A DNA stretch of 64,000 nucleotides from Porphyrobacter sp. (GTDB lineage Bacteria > Pseudomonadota > Alphaproteobacteria > Sphingomonadales > Sphingomonadaceae). Below are positions 34,707 through 43,276 of the stretch, in pieces. The stretch spans positions 45,055 to 109,054 of the forward strand of contig WGLN01000003.1 in assembly GCA_016125555.1 (NCBI GenBank). The letters are read 5' to 3'. The translations under genes and the position numbers were made by a program. The notes below the pieces were generated by a model that was not told the DNA's origin, did no database searches, and saw only the letters and a program-made list of their open reading frames with translations. Every line of letters begins with the position of its first letter. Within the stretch, counting starts at the first letter, position 1.

Positions 34707-35155
34707 GCGTCCGCGTCGCGGTCAAGCGCCTGCCCCACGGCGCGGGCCTGCCGCTGCCCGCCTATGCCACCGACGGCGCGGCGGGCATGGACGTGGTGAG
34801 CGCCGAGCAGGTGACAATCGCGCCCGGCGCGCGCCATGCGGTCGCGACCGGCCTCGCACTGGCGATCCCCCCGGGCTACGAGATTCAGGTGCGCCCGCGC
34901 TCGGGGCTGGCGCTCAAGCACGGCATTAGCGTGCCCAACACCCCCGGCACCATCGACAGCGATTATCGCGGCGAGCTCAAGGTGATCCTGATCAACCTCG
35001 GCACCGATCCTTTCGCAATCGCTCGCGGCGACCGCATCGCCCAGCTGGTGCTGGCACCGGTCGTGCAGGCGAGGTGGGACGAGGTCGCGGAACTGGACTC
35101 GACCGAGCGGGGCGAGGGCGGCTTCGGTTCGACCGGGAGGCACGCAAAGCTCTGA
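34703..35155 (+). CDS. dut: Deoxyuridine 5'-triphosphate nucleotidohydrolase
   Basis: This trimeric dUTPase converts dUTP to dUMP and pyrophosphate. It keeps uracil out of DNA and supplies thymidylate synthesis. It is 150 residues long. The five motifs are present: [48 protein letters not shown] and the C-terminal arm [15 protein letters not shown]. The GTG start at 34703 overlaps the coaBC stop (GTGA). It is the last gene of ubiE-ubiB-coaBC-dut and is followed by a stem-loop shared with the convergent lipoprotein gene. Confidence 0.96.
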   Translation: MSVRVAVKRLPHGAGLPLPAYATDGAAGMDVVSAEQVTIAPGARHAVATGLALAIPPGYEIQVRPRSGLALKHGISVPNTPGTIDSDYRGELKVILINLGTDPFAIARGDRIAQLVLAPVVQARWDEVAELDSTERGEGGFGSTGRHAKL

Positions 35156-35167
35156 ACGCCGGACACG

Positions 35168-35198
35168 AAAAAGGCGGCGCCGATCCCCTGGCGCCGCC
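35168..35198 (-). terminator. Terminator between dut and the DUF4136 gene
   Basis: GGCGGCGCC-GATCCCCT-GGCGCCGCC is a perfect 9-bp stem. On the minus strand it is followed by TTTTT (35168-35172), so it chiefly ends the lipoprotein gene. It can also act weakly for dut (TCTCTGTT). Confidence 0.8.
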
Positions 35199-35242
35199 TC
35201 TCTGTTCCCGTCCAAGGGTCTGTTGAAGACCGATCTACACGA

Positions 35243-35911
35243 TCAGTCGGCGTCGCGCACGGTCTTTTCGTCGTCGCGGATGGTAATGCGCAGGGTTTCG
35301 CCCGAGTGGCCGGGGAAATCGGTGAACATCGCATCGACGAGGTTGGGCACGAGCCGCGGCAGGCGATTGGTGCGCGAGACCGCCTCGGCCTTGCCTTCGA
35401 ACAGGCGCTGGCCATCGGCCGCACGGTCGATCTTGAGATCGATATTGCTGGTGTAGACGGTGTAGCTGCGCACGTCCGGGCCGCCGAGCCACGGATCGTA
35501 GAGACCGTAGCCCCAGGCGCCGAAGGCACCGCCCCACGGACCCCAGCGACCCCACGGACCGAAGCCGGCGGCGCCGGTGTAGTCGGTGCGCACGCGCTCG
35601 CGGCCATTGTCGACGCCGTAGTCGAAGCGCACCAGCAGGTCGGCACTTTCGGGCGAAGCGGCACGGACATAGCCGAGCTGCTCCATCTCGGCGGCGACGT
35701 CCTTCGCGTAGGTGGCAAACTCCAAGCCGCCGGCGAGTTTGGGATCCTCCGCCACCACGGCGAAGGTCTGGCCCTGCGGGGCCGGCATCGGCACGGCGAA
35801 GCGCGAGACGTCGGCCTGGAACGGAGTCGCGCAGGCCGCGAGGCTCGCAGCGAGGGCGATGGACAGCCCGATACGGGCGAGGGATTTCATCGAAAACATC
35901 GGCACATTCAT
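35243..35911 (-). CDS. DUF4136-family lipoprotein
   Basis: This 222-residue exported lipoprotein has signal and lipobox ALAASLAACATPF. The family pattern follows: FAVVAEDPKLAGGLEFATYAKDVAAEMEQLGYVRA, then LVRFDYGV. An unusual Gly/Trp-rich loop (WGRWGPWGGAFGAWGYG) occurs at about 130-147. After it come SYTVYTSNIDLKI and ALFTDFPGHSGETLRI-like strands. The function of DUF4136 is unknown; the site is probably the outer or inner membrane periplasmic face. I prefer ATG 35911 because AAGGG precedes it; ATG 35890 would give a shorter signal. The 5' end of a related gene is at 1-290. Confidence 0.82.
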   Translation of the reverse strand: MNVPMFSMKSLARIGLSIALAASLAACATPFQADVSRFAVPMPAPQGQTFAVVAEDPKLAGGLEFATYAKDVAAEMEQLGYVRAASPESADLLVRFDYGVDNGRERVRTDYTGAAGFGPWGRWGPWGGAFGAWGYGLYDPWLGGPDVRSYTVYTSNIDLKIDRAADGQRLFEGKAEAVSRTNRLPRLVPNLVDAMFTDFPGHSGETLRITIRDDEKTVRDAD

Positions 35912-36046
35912 GACACAACCCTTGGTTTGCCGCCAGCGCGAAGTGGCGCCGGGCGGTTCTCTATGAGCGCCGATCTAGCCTTTCGGGCATGAACGGGGAT
36001 TGAATGTTCGCCTTGTGTCCCGGTCTTCCCGCTGCGTGCCTGGCGC

Positions 36047-37063
36047 TCAGTGCCGCACCAGGCCGAGCGCCCGGTAGGCGGCATCGAGAGTCGGCATCCC
36101 GCGCTTGCGGGCCCTGGCAGCACCGCGCGCGAGGATCGCGTCCAGCGCCTCGCGGTCGTCCTTCAGGGCCACGAAGCGTTCGCGGATCGGGCCCAAGGTT
36201 TCCACCAGCAATTCGCCGAGCGCCGGCTTGAAGGCGCCGAAGCCCTGCCCGCCGAACGCGGCGAGCACCGCCGCCGGCTCCTGGCCGGCGAGCGCGGCGT
36301 AGATGCCGACGAGATTGGCCGCCTCGGGCCGGGCTGCGAGCCCGGCGACCTCGGAGGGCAGCGGCTCTGGGTCGGTCTTGGCCTTCCTGACCTTCTGCAT
36401 CACGGTGTCGGCATCGTCGGCGAGGTTGATGCGGCTCATCTCCGAAGGATCGGACTTGCTCATCTTGGCGCTGCCGTCGCGCAGGCTCATGATCCGCGCC
36501 GCCTCGCCGGGGATGATCGGCTCGGGCAGGGTGAAGACCGGGGCATCCTCGGGGCAGAAGTCGTTGTTGAACTTCTGCGCGATGTCGCGGGCTAGCTCGA
36601 GATGCTGCTTCTGGTCCTCGCCCACCGGCACGTGGGTGGCCTGATAGAGCAGCACGTCGGCGGCCTGCAGCACGGGGTAGGTGAAGAGCGCAACCGACTG
36701 CCCCTCGCGGTTCTTGCCGGCCTTGTCCTTCCACTGGGTCATGCGGTTCAGCCAGCCCATGCGCGCTGTGCCGTTGAGGAGCCATTGCAACTCGGCGTGC
36801 TGGGGAACCTGCGCCTGGTTGAACAGCACCGAGCGGTCAGGATCGATCCCGCAGGCGACCAGCGCCGCGGTCATCTCGAGCGTCGCAGCCCGCAGCGCAG
36901 CCGGATCGTGCGGCTGCGAGAGGGCGTGGAGATCGGCGAGGAAGAAGAGGCATTCCGAACCCTCTTCGAGCGCGTCCTGCATCCGCACCCAGTTGCGGAT
37001 CGCGCCGAGATAATTGCCAAGATGAAGATTGCCGGTGGGCTGGATGCCGGAAACGACGCGCAT
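36047..37063 (-). CDS. trpS: Tryptophanyl-tRNA synthetase
   Basis: This class I aminoacyl-tRNA synthetase is 338 residues long. The HIGH-type motif is [15 protein letters not shown] near residues 5-19. The KMSKS loop is [13 protein letters not shown] near 195. The Rossmann fold has [13 protein letters not shown], and [32 protein letters not shown] binds tRNA/adenylate. It starts at ATG 37063, 24 bases after murJ on the same strand. The order secB-murJ-trpS is typical of sphingomonads, and all three are probably cotranscribed. Confidence 0.97.
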   Translation of the reverse strand: MRVVSGIQPTGNLHLGNYLGAIRNWVRMQDALEEGSECLFFLADLHALSQPHDPAALRAATLEMTAALVACGIDPDRSVLFNQAQVPQHAELQWLLNGTARMGWLNRMTQWKDKAGKNREGQSVALFTYPVLQAADVLLYQATHVPVGEDQKQHLELARDIAQKFNNDFCPEDAPVFTLPEPIIPGEAARIMSLRDGSAKMSKSDPSEMSRINLADDADTVMQKVRKAKTDPEPLPSEVAGLAARPEAANLVGIYAALAGQEPAAVLAAFGGQGFGAFKPALGELLVETLGPIRERFVALKDDREALDAILARGAARARKRGMPTLDAAYRALGLVRH

Positions 37064-37087
37064 GGATGTGAGACTCTCGAAACGGGT

Positions 37088-38683
37088 TCAGGCGGCGGGC
37101 GTGTCGCTCGCCGGTCGCCTGCGCCGTAGCTGGGTGAGGAGGTCCTTGTCGAGGGCGCCGAGCACGAAGGCGCTGCCGAAGAACACGATCGCCCCTGCCG
37201 CGATCAGCACGGCGAGCGACCACACCCGATGATACCATGCGCCGCCGTGCCAGAACGGCTCGAGCGCGGGGGTGAGGAACCACAAGGCCGCGCCCATCGC
37301 CGCGGTTGCCACCACTTGCCGCGCGACCTTGCCCGCGAGCGGCGCGGTGAGGTGGAACCAGCCGCGCAGGTGCAGGATCGTCACCAGCGTTACGACATTG
37401 AGCGTCGCGGTGGTCGCGGTTGCCGCTGCCAGTCCGACGATGCCGAAGCGCGGCACCACGTAGAAGTTGAGCGCGATGTTCACGACCAGCGCGCCTGCCG
37501 CGACGAGGACCGGGGTGCGGGTGTCCTCGCGGCTGAAGAAGGCCGGCTGGAACACCTTGACCAGCACGTAGGCGGGCAGGCCCGCGACCAGCGCGATCAC
37601 GATCCGTCCCATCAGCGCGGTGTCCGCGGCGGTCATCTTGCCGCCTTGGAAGATGCCCGTGGTGAAGGCCTCGGCGCAGATCGCGAGCGCGACCGCGCAG
37701 GGCAGGCACAGCAGCATCGCGATCTCAACCGCGTTGGTCTGAAGCCGCTGCGCCTCGGCGGCATTGCCCGACTGGATGTGGCGCGCCAGCATCGGCAGGA
37801 TCGCGGTGCCCAGCGCAATGCCGAACACCCCGAGCGGCATCTGGTTCAGCCGGTCGGCGAACTTGAGCAGGGTCAGCGAGCCCTGCGGAAGGCTGGTGGC
37901 GAAGAAGGTGTCGACCAGTTGGCTGATCTGGTAGATGCCCGCCCCGAAGGTCGCCGGCAGGATCAGCCAGCCGAGCCGCTTCACGTCCGGCGAGATGCCC
38001 GGCATGGTCAGCCTGAGGCGCACGCCCGCCCGGCGGGTCGCCCATGCCATGTAGGCGAGCTGCGCTATGCCCGCGAGCGCCAGCGCGATCGCCTGGGCAT
38101 AGGCGACCGTCACGTCGCCACCGCCGAACCGGTCGCGCAGCAGCGCGCCCGCGACGATCCCGGCGATCAGCACCAGGTTGAGCAGAACCGGCACGAAGGC
38201 CCCCGGCGCGAAGCGGCTGCGCGCGTTGAGCACGCCCGAGAGCATCGCCACAAGGCTGACCAGCGCGAGATAGGGGAAGGTGATCTGCGAGAGGCTCACC
38301 GACAATTCGAACTTGCCGGGCACCGCCTGGTACTCGCGCGCCAGCAGCCAGACGATGCCCGGCATCCCCAGCATGCACAGCGCCGAAAAGCCGAGCAGCA
38401 CCCAGACGAAGATACTGAGCACGTCGTTGGCGAAGCGGTCCGCCGCCGCCTCGCCATCCGCTCCCGACAGGGCGCGGGTGTACATCGGCACGAAGGCGAC
38501 GCTGAACGCGCCCTCGGCGAACAGGCGGCGGAAGGTGTTGGGCAGCGTGAAGGCGAGCTGCCAGGCGTCCGCCGCCAGCCCTGCGCCGAGGACGCGCGCG
38601 AGCAGCATGTCGCGCGCGAAGCCGAAGATGCGGCTCAGCAGCGTCAGGCTGCCGATCGTGCCGACATTGCGAACGAGGCTCAT
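37088..38683 (-). CDS. murJ: Lipid II flippase MurJ
   Basis: This MOP-superfamily exporter flips undecaprenyl-linked peptidoglycan precursor to the periplasm. The 531 residues form about 14 helices. The N-terminus is VRNVGTIGSLTLLSRIFGFARDMLLARVLGAG, with the conserved Arg residues of the central cavity. LFAEGAFSVAFVPMYTRAL and FADRLNQMPLGVFGIALGTAILPMLARH are classic signatures. I start at ATG 38683. The long upstream ORF includes out-of-frame secB sequence and is not used. It lies between secB (30 bases upstream) and trpS. Confidence 0.96.
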   Translation of the reverse strand: MSLVRNVGTIGSLTLLSRIFGFARDMLLARVLGAGLAADAWQLAFTLPNTFRRLFAEGAFSVAFVPMYTRALSGADGEAAADRFANDVLSIFVWVLLGFSALCMLGMPGIVWLLAREYQAVPGKFELSVSLSQITFPYLALVSLVAMLSGVLNARSRFAPGAFVPVLLNLVLIAGIVAGALLRDRFGGGDVTVAYAQAIALALAGIAQLAYMAWATRRAGVRLRLTMPGISPDVKRLGWLILPATFGAGIYQISQLVDTFFATSLPQGSLTLLKFADRLNQMPLGVFGIALGTAILPMLARHIQSGNAAEAQRLQTNAVEIAMLLCLPCAVALAICAEAFTTGIFQGGKMTAADTALMGRIVIALVAGLPAYVLVKVFQPAFFSREDTRTPVLVAAGALVVNIALNFYVVPRFGIVGLAAATATTATLNVVTLVTILHLRGWFHLTAPLAGKVARQVVATAAMGAALWFLTPALEPFWHGGAWYHRVWSLAVLIAAGAIVFFGSAFVLGALDKDLLTQLRRRRPASDTPAA

Positions 38684-38712
38684 CGCCGGCTGCCCCTCGG
38701 GCCGCTTGCGGT

Positions 38713-39270
38713 TCAGGCGTTCCCGGTGACCGGCGCGATCGGATCGCCGCCCGCGGCTTCCTCGGCGCGGCGGGCCTGAAGGCGCTGCACGTAGAGCCCG
38801 TTGAAGTCGATCGGGTCGATCATCAGCGGCGGGAACCCGGCATCGCGCACCGCATCGGCGACGACCCGGCGGGCGAAGGGGAACAGCAACCGCGGCGCTT
38901 CGGCGTAAAGGAAGGCATGGGCCTGCTCCTCGGGCACGTTGCGCATCCCGACGAGCCCGCAATAGGCGAGGTCGACGATATAGGCCTTGCCGCGCTGCGA
39001 GGCGGCGGTGAGCGTGATCTTGAGGGTCACCTCGTGAACGTCCGTCCCGGCGGGTTCCGCGCCGATGTTGAACTGGACGTCGATCTGCGGCGCCTCGGCC
39101 CACTGGTAGACGTCGGGCGCATTGGGGTTCTCGACCGAAAGGTCCTTCACGTATTGCGTGATCAGGCCGATCGCGGGCTGGGTGTCGGCGCCTTTGGCCT
39201 TGGCCTCGCCATTGTCGGGGCCGTTGCCGGAATTGTCGAGATCGGTGAGCACGCCATCTTGGTCGGCCAT
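38713..39270 (-). CDS. secB: Protein-export chaperone SecB
   Basis: This tetrameric cytoplasmic chaperone keeps preproteins unfolded and hands them to SecA. It is 185 residues long. Conserved parts are ITQYVKDLSVENPNAPDVYQW, VHEVTLKITLTA, YIVDLAYCGLVGMRNVPEE and LLFPFARRVVADAVRDAGFPPLMIDPIDF. The N-terminus has an acidic extension (DLDNSGNGPDNGEAK) of about 30 residues beyond the E. coli protein. It starts at ATG 39270. It is divergent from the Tim44-domain gene across 250 bases that hold TGCCT-ATTTA-AGGCA near 39447. Confidence 0.96.
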   Translation of the reverse strand: MADQDGVLTDLDNSGNGPDNGEAKAKGADTQPAIGLITQYVKDLSVENPNAPDVYQWAEAPQIDVQFNIGAEPAGTDVHEVTLKITLTAASQRGKAYIVDLAYCGLVGMRNVPEEQAHAFLYAEAPRLLFPFARRVVADAVRDAGFPPLMIDPIDFNGLYVQRLQARRAEEAAGGDPIAPVTGNA

Positions 39271-39520
39271 GGGTCTTTCGTCTTTCAAACTTGCTGACAG
39301 GGATTGCGCCGGATGCATCTGCGGTGCCGCTCCGGAAGCCTGCCCGCGCGCCTAGCAGGCGCGGGCCAACCCCGCAACTGCACGCAAGAGGCAAAGATTC
39401 GCCCCGCGTCGCAACCTATCGGACGTTGGCGAATTGTAATGAGTGCCTATTTAAGGCAGTGTGACGTTCCTTGGGTGTTCGCACGGCCCTGCGGCCGCAC
39501 GGCGCCCGCCCGCAGATCGG

Positions 39521-40183
39521 ATGTGTCTAGTGCTTGTAATCGTTCTCCTCGCCATGGTCGCCGCCTTCCTCGGCCTGCGGCTCTATTCGGTGCTCGGTCG
39601 CCGGGCCGAGCAGGAAGAGGAGTCGGTGCCGCAGCGCTTCGATTCGGAGGACAAGCCGGTCGCCACGGTGCGGCCCGCCGCCGCGGCGCCGGCGCTGCCC
39701 GCACGCCCGGCCGAGCTCGAGGGCGTGATGCCTGCGGTCGAACGCGGCATCCGGGAGATCGCCTCGGCCGACAACCGCTTCGTCCTCGGCCAGTTTCTCG
39801 AGGGCGCGCGCGGGGCTTACAAGATGGTCCTCGAGGCCTTCTGGAACGGCGATCGCGACACGCTGCGGGAGCTTTGCGACGATGATGTCTTTGCAGGCTT
39901 CGTTGCCGCCATCGAGGCGCGCGAGGCGGCGGGCGAGACGCTCGAGAACACGCTGATCCGCATCGAGGAAACCCGCATCCATTCGGCCTCGCTCGACGGG
40001 CGGATGGCGCGCATCGCGGTGCTGTTCGTGGCCGATATCGCCGCCGTCACCCGCGACAGGGACGGGCACGTCATTGCCGGCTCGCTCGACGACGCGATCG
40101 AGAGCCGCGATGTCTGGACCTTCTCGCGCAACATCGCCTCGCGCGATCCCAACTGGATGCTCGACGAAACCGACGAGGGCTGA
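39521..40183 (+). CDS. Tim44/TimA-domain inner-membrane protein
   Basis: This 220-residue protein has one N-terminal membrane helix (VLVIVLLAMVAAFLGLRLYSVLG), a short charged linker and a C-terminal Tim44-like domain (about 75-215). That domain is seen in FVLGQFLEGARGAYKMVLEAFWNGDRDTLREL and in DRDGHVIAGSLDDAIESRDVWTFSRNIASRDPNWML. Alphaproteobacterial Tim44-like proteins are relatives of the mitochondrial import motor subunit and are membrane-bound on the cytoplasmic or periplasmic side. Their exact role is unsettled. The start may be ATG 39521 or GTG 39530. It leads mltA and smr and lies opposite secB. Confidence 0.88.
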   Translation: MCLVLVIVLLAMVAAFLGLRLYSVLGRRAEQEEESVPQRFDSEDKPVATVRPAAAAPALPARPAELEGVMPAVERGIREIASADNRFVLGQFLEGARGAYKMVLEAFWNGDRDTLRELCDDDVFAGFVAAIEAREAAGETLENTLIRIEETRIHSASLDGRMARIAVLFVADIAAVTRDRDGHVIAGSLDDAIESRDVWTFSRNIASRDPNWMLDETDEG

Positions 40184-40232
40184 TCGGGCCTCCGGCGCGC
40201 CGGGCGCGGGCCGGGACGAGGGGAGCGATCCG

Positions 40233-41435
40233 ATGCGCGCGGGAATTGCGCTCTTGCTGCTGCTGGCGCTCGCGGCCTGCGGGCGGATCATCCCCGAAGG
40301 CAGCCTGCCACCCCCTGGCGCCGCCGTTCCGCCGGCAGCCGCACCGGTCACTGCCAACGCGCTGCTTGCCGGTCTCGCCATCGGTCCGGCGCTGTCCGCA
40401 TTGCCGCTGGCCGAGCGCGATGCCGCGGACGCGCTTGCGAGTTTTGCCGAATCCTGCCCTATGCTGATGGCGCGCGAGGATGCGAGCGGTCTCACCCGTC
40501 CCGAGGACTGGCGCCCCGCCTGCGGCGACGCCGGCACATGGCCGCGCGGCCGGGCGGGTGCGTTCTTCGCACAGCATTTCGCCGCGGTGCAGGTCGGCGA
40601 CGGGCGGGCCTTTGCGACCGGCTATTTCGAGCCCGAGATCGCCGGCAGCCGGACCCGCCGCCCCGGCTTCGAGGTGCCGGTCTACGGCCTTCCGGGCGAC
40701 CTCGTGCGCGGCTGGCCCGACGACGTTCCGTTCTCCGAACGCAGCGGACGCCCGCCGCTCGGGCGCTATGACGAGCAAGGCCGCTTCGTGCCCTATTTCG
40801 ACCGCGCGGCGATCGAGGACGGCGCGCTTGCGGGCAAGGCGCCGGTGATCGCATGGGCCGCCGACCCGGTCGAGTTCTTCTTCCTCCAGATCCAGGGCTC
40901 GGGGCGCTTGCGCACGCCCGAGGGCGAGGTGATCCGCATCGGCTATGCCGGGCAGAACGGTCGCGAATACACCGGCATCGGATCGGTGATGCGCGAGCGC
41001 GGGCTGCTCGGCGAGGGGCCGGGGCAGTACCCCGGCTCGATGCAGGGCATCATGGCCTATATCCGCGACCACCCGGCGGAAGGCCGCGCGCTGATGCGCC
41101 TCAACAAGAGCTGGGTGTTCTTCCGGCAGCTGACCGGCGACGGGCCGCTCGGCGCGCTGGGCGTGCCGGTGCGGCGCGAAAGCTCGGTGGCCGCCGATCC
41201 GGCCTTCGTGCCGCTCGGCGCACCGGTGTGGCTCGATCTCGACCGGCCCGAGGCACGCGGTCTGTGGATTGCGCAGGACACCGGCGGAGCGATCAAGGGT
41301 GCCAACCGCTTCGACACCTTCTGGGGCGCCGGGGAAGAGGCGCGCCGCATCGCCGGTGGAATGAGCGCGCGCGGGCGGGCTTTTATCCTGATCCCGCGTG
41401 TCGCCGCCGCGCGGCTCGGCGCAGGGCCGCGATGA
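40233..41435 (+). CDS. mltA: Membrane-bound lytic murein transglycosylase A
   Basis: This 400-residue outer-membrane lipoprotein cleaves peptidoglycan, forming 1,6-anhydro-muropeptides. The signal ends in lipobox ALAAC, with Cys near residue 16. The MltA domain contains TGYFEPEIAGSRTRRPGFEVPVYG, FFLQIQGSGRL, IGYAGQNGREYTGIGSVM and SWVFFRQL. The 3D domain at the end has the catalytic Asp in GLWIAQDTGGAIKGANRFDTFWG. It starts at ATG 40233. The next gene, with an Smr domain, overlaps its stop (ATGA). Confidence 0.95.
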   Translation: MRAGIALLLLLALAACGRIIPEGSLPPPGAAVPPAAAPVTANALLAGLAIGPALSALPLAERDAADALASFAESCPMLMAREDASGLTRPEDWRPACGDAGTWPRGRAGAFFAQHFAAVQVGDGRAFATGYFEPEIAGSRTRRPGFEVPVYGLPGDLVRGWPDDVPFSERSGRPPLGRYDEQGRFVPYFDRAAIEDGALAGKAPVIAWAADPVEFFFLQIQGSGRLRTPEGEVIRIGYAGQNGREYTGIGSVMRERGLLGEGPGQYPGSMQGIMAYIRDHPAEGRALMRLNKSWVFFRQLTGDGPLGALGVPVRRESSVAADPAFVPLGAPVWLDLDRPEARGLWIAQDTGGAIKGANRFDTFWGAGEEARRIAGGMSARGRAFILIPRVAAARLGAGPR

Positions 41436-42019
41436 AACCCCCGCGCGGCCTCAGCGCAGGCGAGCAGGCGGCCTGGGCGCAGCTCGCCGCAAGCGTGCAG
41501 CCGCTTCCGGGCAAGCAGCGTCCCGAGGCCCCGCGCAGATCCCCGCCGCCGCAACCCAAGACCGCTGCGGCGCCGCCGGCTCCGCCCGCCTTGCCCGCCA
41601 AAGCCGCCGCAGGGCCGCGCCTGCCGCGCAATCCCGCGCCGGTGCCCGGTGCGCCGCCGCGGGCGGGACAGGACGCGGGCCTCGATTCGCACTGGGATCG
41701 TCGGATGAAGGGCGGCCGCATCGTGCCTGACCTGACGCTCGACCTGCACGGGCACACGCTCGATACGGCCTACGAACGGATCATGGCCGGGCTCGACCAG
41801 GCGCGGGCGATGGATGCGCGGGTGGTGCTGATCGTGGCCGGACGCGAACGCCCCGTCGATCCCGCCGACCGCATGGAGCGCCGCGGGGCGATCCGCGCCA
41901 AGCTGCTCGACTGGCTCGCGGCGAGCCGTCATGCGGCGGCGATCGGGGCGGTGCGCAAGGCCCATGTCCGCCACGGCGGGGAAGGCGCTCTCTACCTGTT
42001 CCTCAAGCGCCGCAGCTGA
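41432..42019 (+). CDS. Smr/MutS2-domain endonuclease-like protein
   Basis: This 195-residue protein begins with a Pro/Ala-rich disordered half (about 25-80) and ends with an Smr domain (about 98-192). The domain motif is LTLDLHGHTLDTAYERIM, with the catalytic-type DLHG, and HVRHGGEGALYLFLKRR at the end. Smr domains nick DNA or cleave mRNA; stand-alone bacterial members (YdaL/SmrA/SmrB-type) are thought to act in ribosome rescue or recombination. Which applies here is unknown. The ATG overlaps the mltA stop. It faces tRNA-Ser on the other strand, 11 bases away. Confidence 0.88.
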   Translation: MKPPRGLSAGEQAAWAQLAASVQPLPGKQRPEAPRRSPPPQPKTAAAPPAPPALPAKAAAGPRLPRNPAPVPGAPPRAGQDAGLDSHWDRRMKGGRIVPDLTLDLHGHTLDTAYERIMAGLDQARAMDARVVLIVAGRERPVDPADRMERRGAIRAKLLDWLAASRHAAAIGAVRKAHVRHGGEGALYLFLKRRS

Positions 42020-42030
42020 TCCGGCGGCGG

Positions 42031-42121
42031 TGGCGGAGACGGAGGGATTCGAACCCTCGGTACCCTGATAGAGTACGGTTCCTTAGCAGGGAACTGGTTT
42101 CAGCCACTCACCCACGTCTCC
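42031..42121 (-). tRNA. tRNA-Ser (anticodon GCU)
   Basis: The minus-strand sequence runs GGAGACG...CGTCTCC-G-CCA with a 7-bp acceptor stem. The D-arm is GAGTGGCTGAAACC and the anticodon arm has loop CTGCTAA (anticodon GCT). A long variable arm (CGTACTCTATCAGGGTACC) is typical of serine tRNAs, and the T-arm contains GGTTCGAATCC. The 91 bases include the encoded CCA. Confidence 0.97.
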
Positions 42122-42150
42122 GGGCAACAGCGTTGGCTGCGAGGCGCGCG

Positions 42151-42178
42151 CTATAATCGGCATGTAGGCCAGCGGCAA
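42151..42178 (-). promoter_or_regulatory. Promoter of tRNA-Ser
   Basis: On the minus strand TTGCCG (42173-42178), 16 bases and TTATAG (42151-42156) lie 30 bases before the tRNA 5' end. Confidence 0.6.
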
Positions 42179-42399
42179 GGTCGCTTTCGAGAAAATCGCA
42201 TGGGCGCCGGCCCGTGACCCGCGCGCGCGAGCCCATTCGGCGCGGGTTCAGGCGCAGCGCGGCACATCGGCCCACGCCTCGTCGCAATTCCGATTCGCTC
42301 CGGCGACGCGTGATTGCGGTTGGGGCACAAAGCGATTCTGAGTGAGCCTTGCGGCAATGCGCAGGCTGCCAGCGCGGGCAGGAAAGAAAGGCAATCGGC

Positions 42400-43218
42400 A
42401 TGGCGGGGATGATCGGACGGAGCAGCGGGTGGCGGGGCCGGATCGGCGGGATCGCGATCGGTGTCGTCGCGAGCATCGCGCTGGCGGTGCCGGGCCATGC
42501 GCAGGATCTCGAAACCGTCGACCCCGACCAGGCATACGAGGCCCAGAGCGCGACGACGGCCGCGCCCGCCAGCGGGATCGACGGCGATCTCGCCGCGCCG
42601 CAGAGCCAGCCAGCGCCCGCGCCTGCCGAGCCCGGATACGACAGCGAGCCCTATCAGGACGCGCCGGCCACCCCGCCGCCCGGCGAGGCCGATCCGGTCG
42701 CCCCGCTGACCACCGCCGATGCGCAGGACGGCACCGAGACCTATGGCGAGGACGACCTGATCGGCGCGGCAGAGGGCGTGTTCGGCAAGGGCGCGGAAGG
42801 CCTTGCGCGGATGATCGAGGATCTGCTCGCCAAGCAGGGCAAGCCCAACGCCTATATCGTCGGGCGCGAGGCGGGCGGGGCCTTCATCGTCGGCGCGCGC
42901 TACGGTTCGGGCACGCTCCACCACAAGGTCGAGGGCGAGCGCAAGGTCTACTGGACCGGCCCCTCGATCGGCTTCGATGCCGGGGCCAATGCCGCCAACA
43001 CCTTCGTGCTGGTCTACAACCTCTACGACACCGAGGACCTCTACAAGCGCTTTCCGGCGGGCGAGGGGCAGGCCTATTTCGTGGGCGGGCTGACCGCCAG
43101 CTACCTGCGCTGGGGCGACATCGTGCTGATCCCGATCCGCATGGGGGCAGGGCTGAGGCTCGGGGTCAACGCGGGCTACATGAAGTTTTCGAAGAAGCAG
43201 CGCTGGCTGCCCTTCTAG
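42400..43218 (+). CDS. DUF1134 exported protein
   Basis: This 272-residue secreted protein has a signal peptide (GGIAIGVVASIALAVPGHAQ) and a Pro/Ala-rich acidic region to about 115. A conserved DUF1134 domain (about 118-270) follows, with YIVGREAGGAFIVGARYGSGTLHHK, VYWTGPSIGFDAGANAANTFVLVYNLYDTEDLYKRFPAGEGQAYFVGG and MGAGLRLGVNAGYMKFSKKQRWLPF. The family is widespread in alphaproteobacteria; its function is unknown, and a lipid-associated or membrane-bound periplasmic role has been guessed. The ATG at 42400 follows GGAAAGAAAGG. The 278 bases upstream, apart from the tRNA promoter, look empty. Confidence 0.88.
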   Translation: MAGMIGRSSGWRGRIGGIAIGVVASIALAVPGHAQDLETVDPDQAYEAQSATTAAPASGIDGDLAAPQSQPAPAPAEPGYDSEPYQDAPATPPPGEADPVAPLTTADAQDGTETYGEDDLIGAAEGVFGKGAEGLARMIEDLLAKQGKPNAYIVGREAGGAFIVGARYGSGTLHHKVEGERKVYWTGPSIGFDAGANAANTFVLVYNLYDTEDLYKRFPAGEGQAYFVGGLTASYLRWGDIVLIPIRMGAGLRLGVNAGYMKFSKKQRWLPF

Positions 43219-43276
43219 AAAATTGCGTGAAAACCCGGTTGAAGTGCGCCGGATGACGCGCCATGGCGCGCGCATG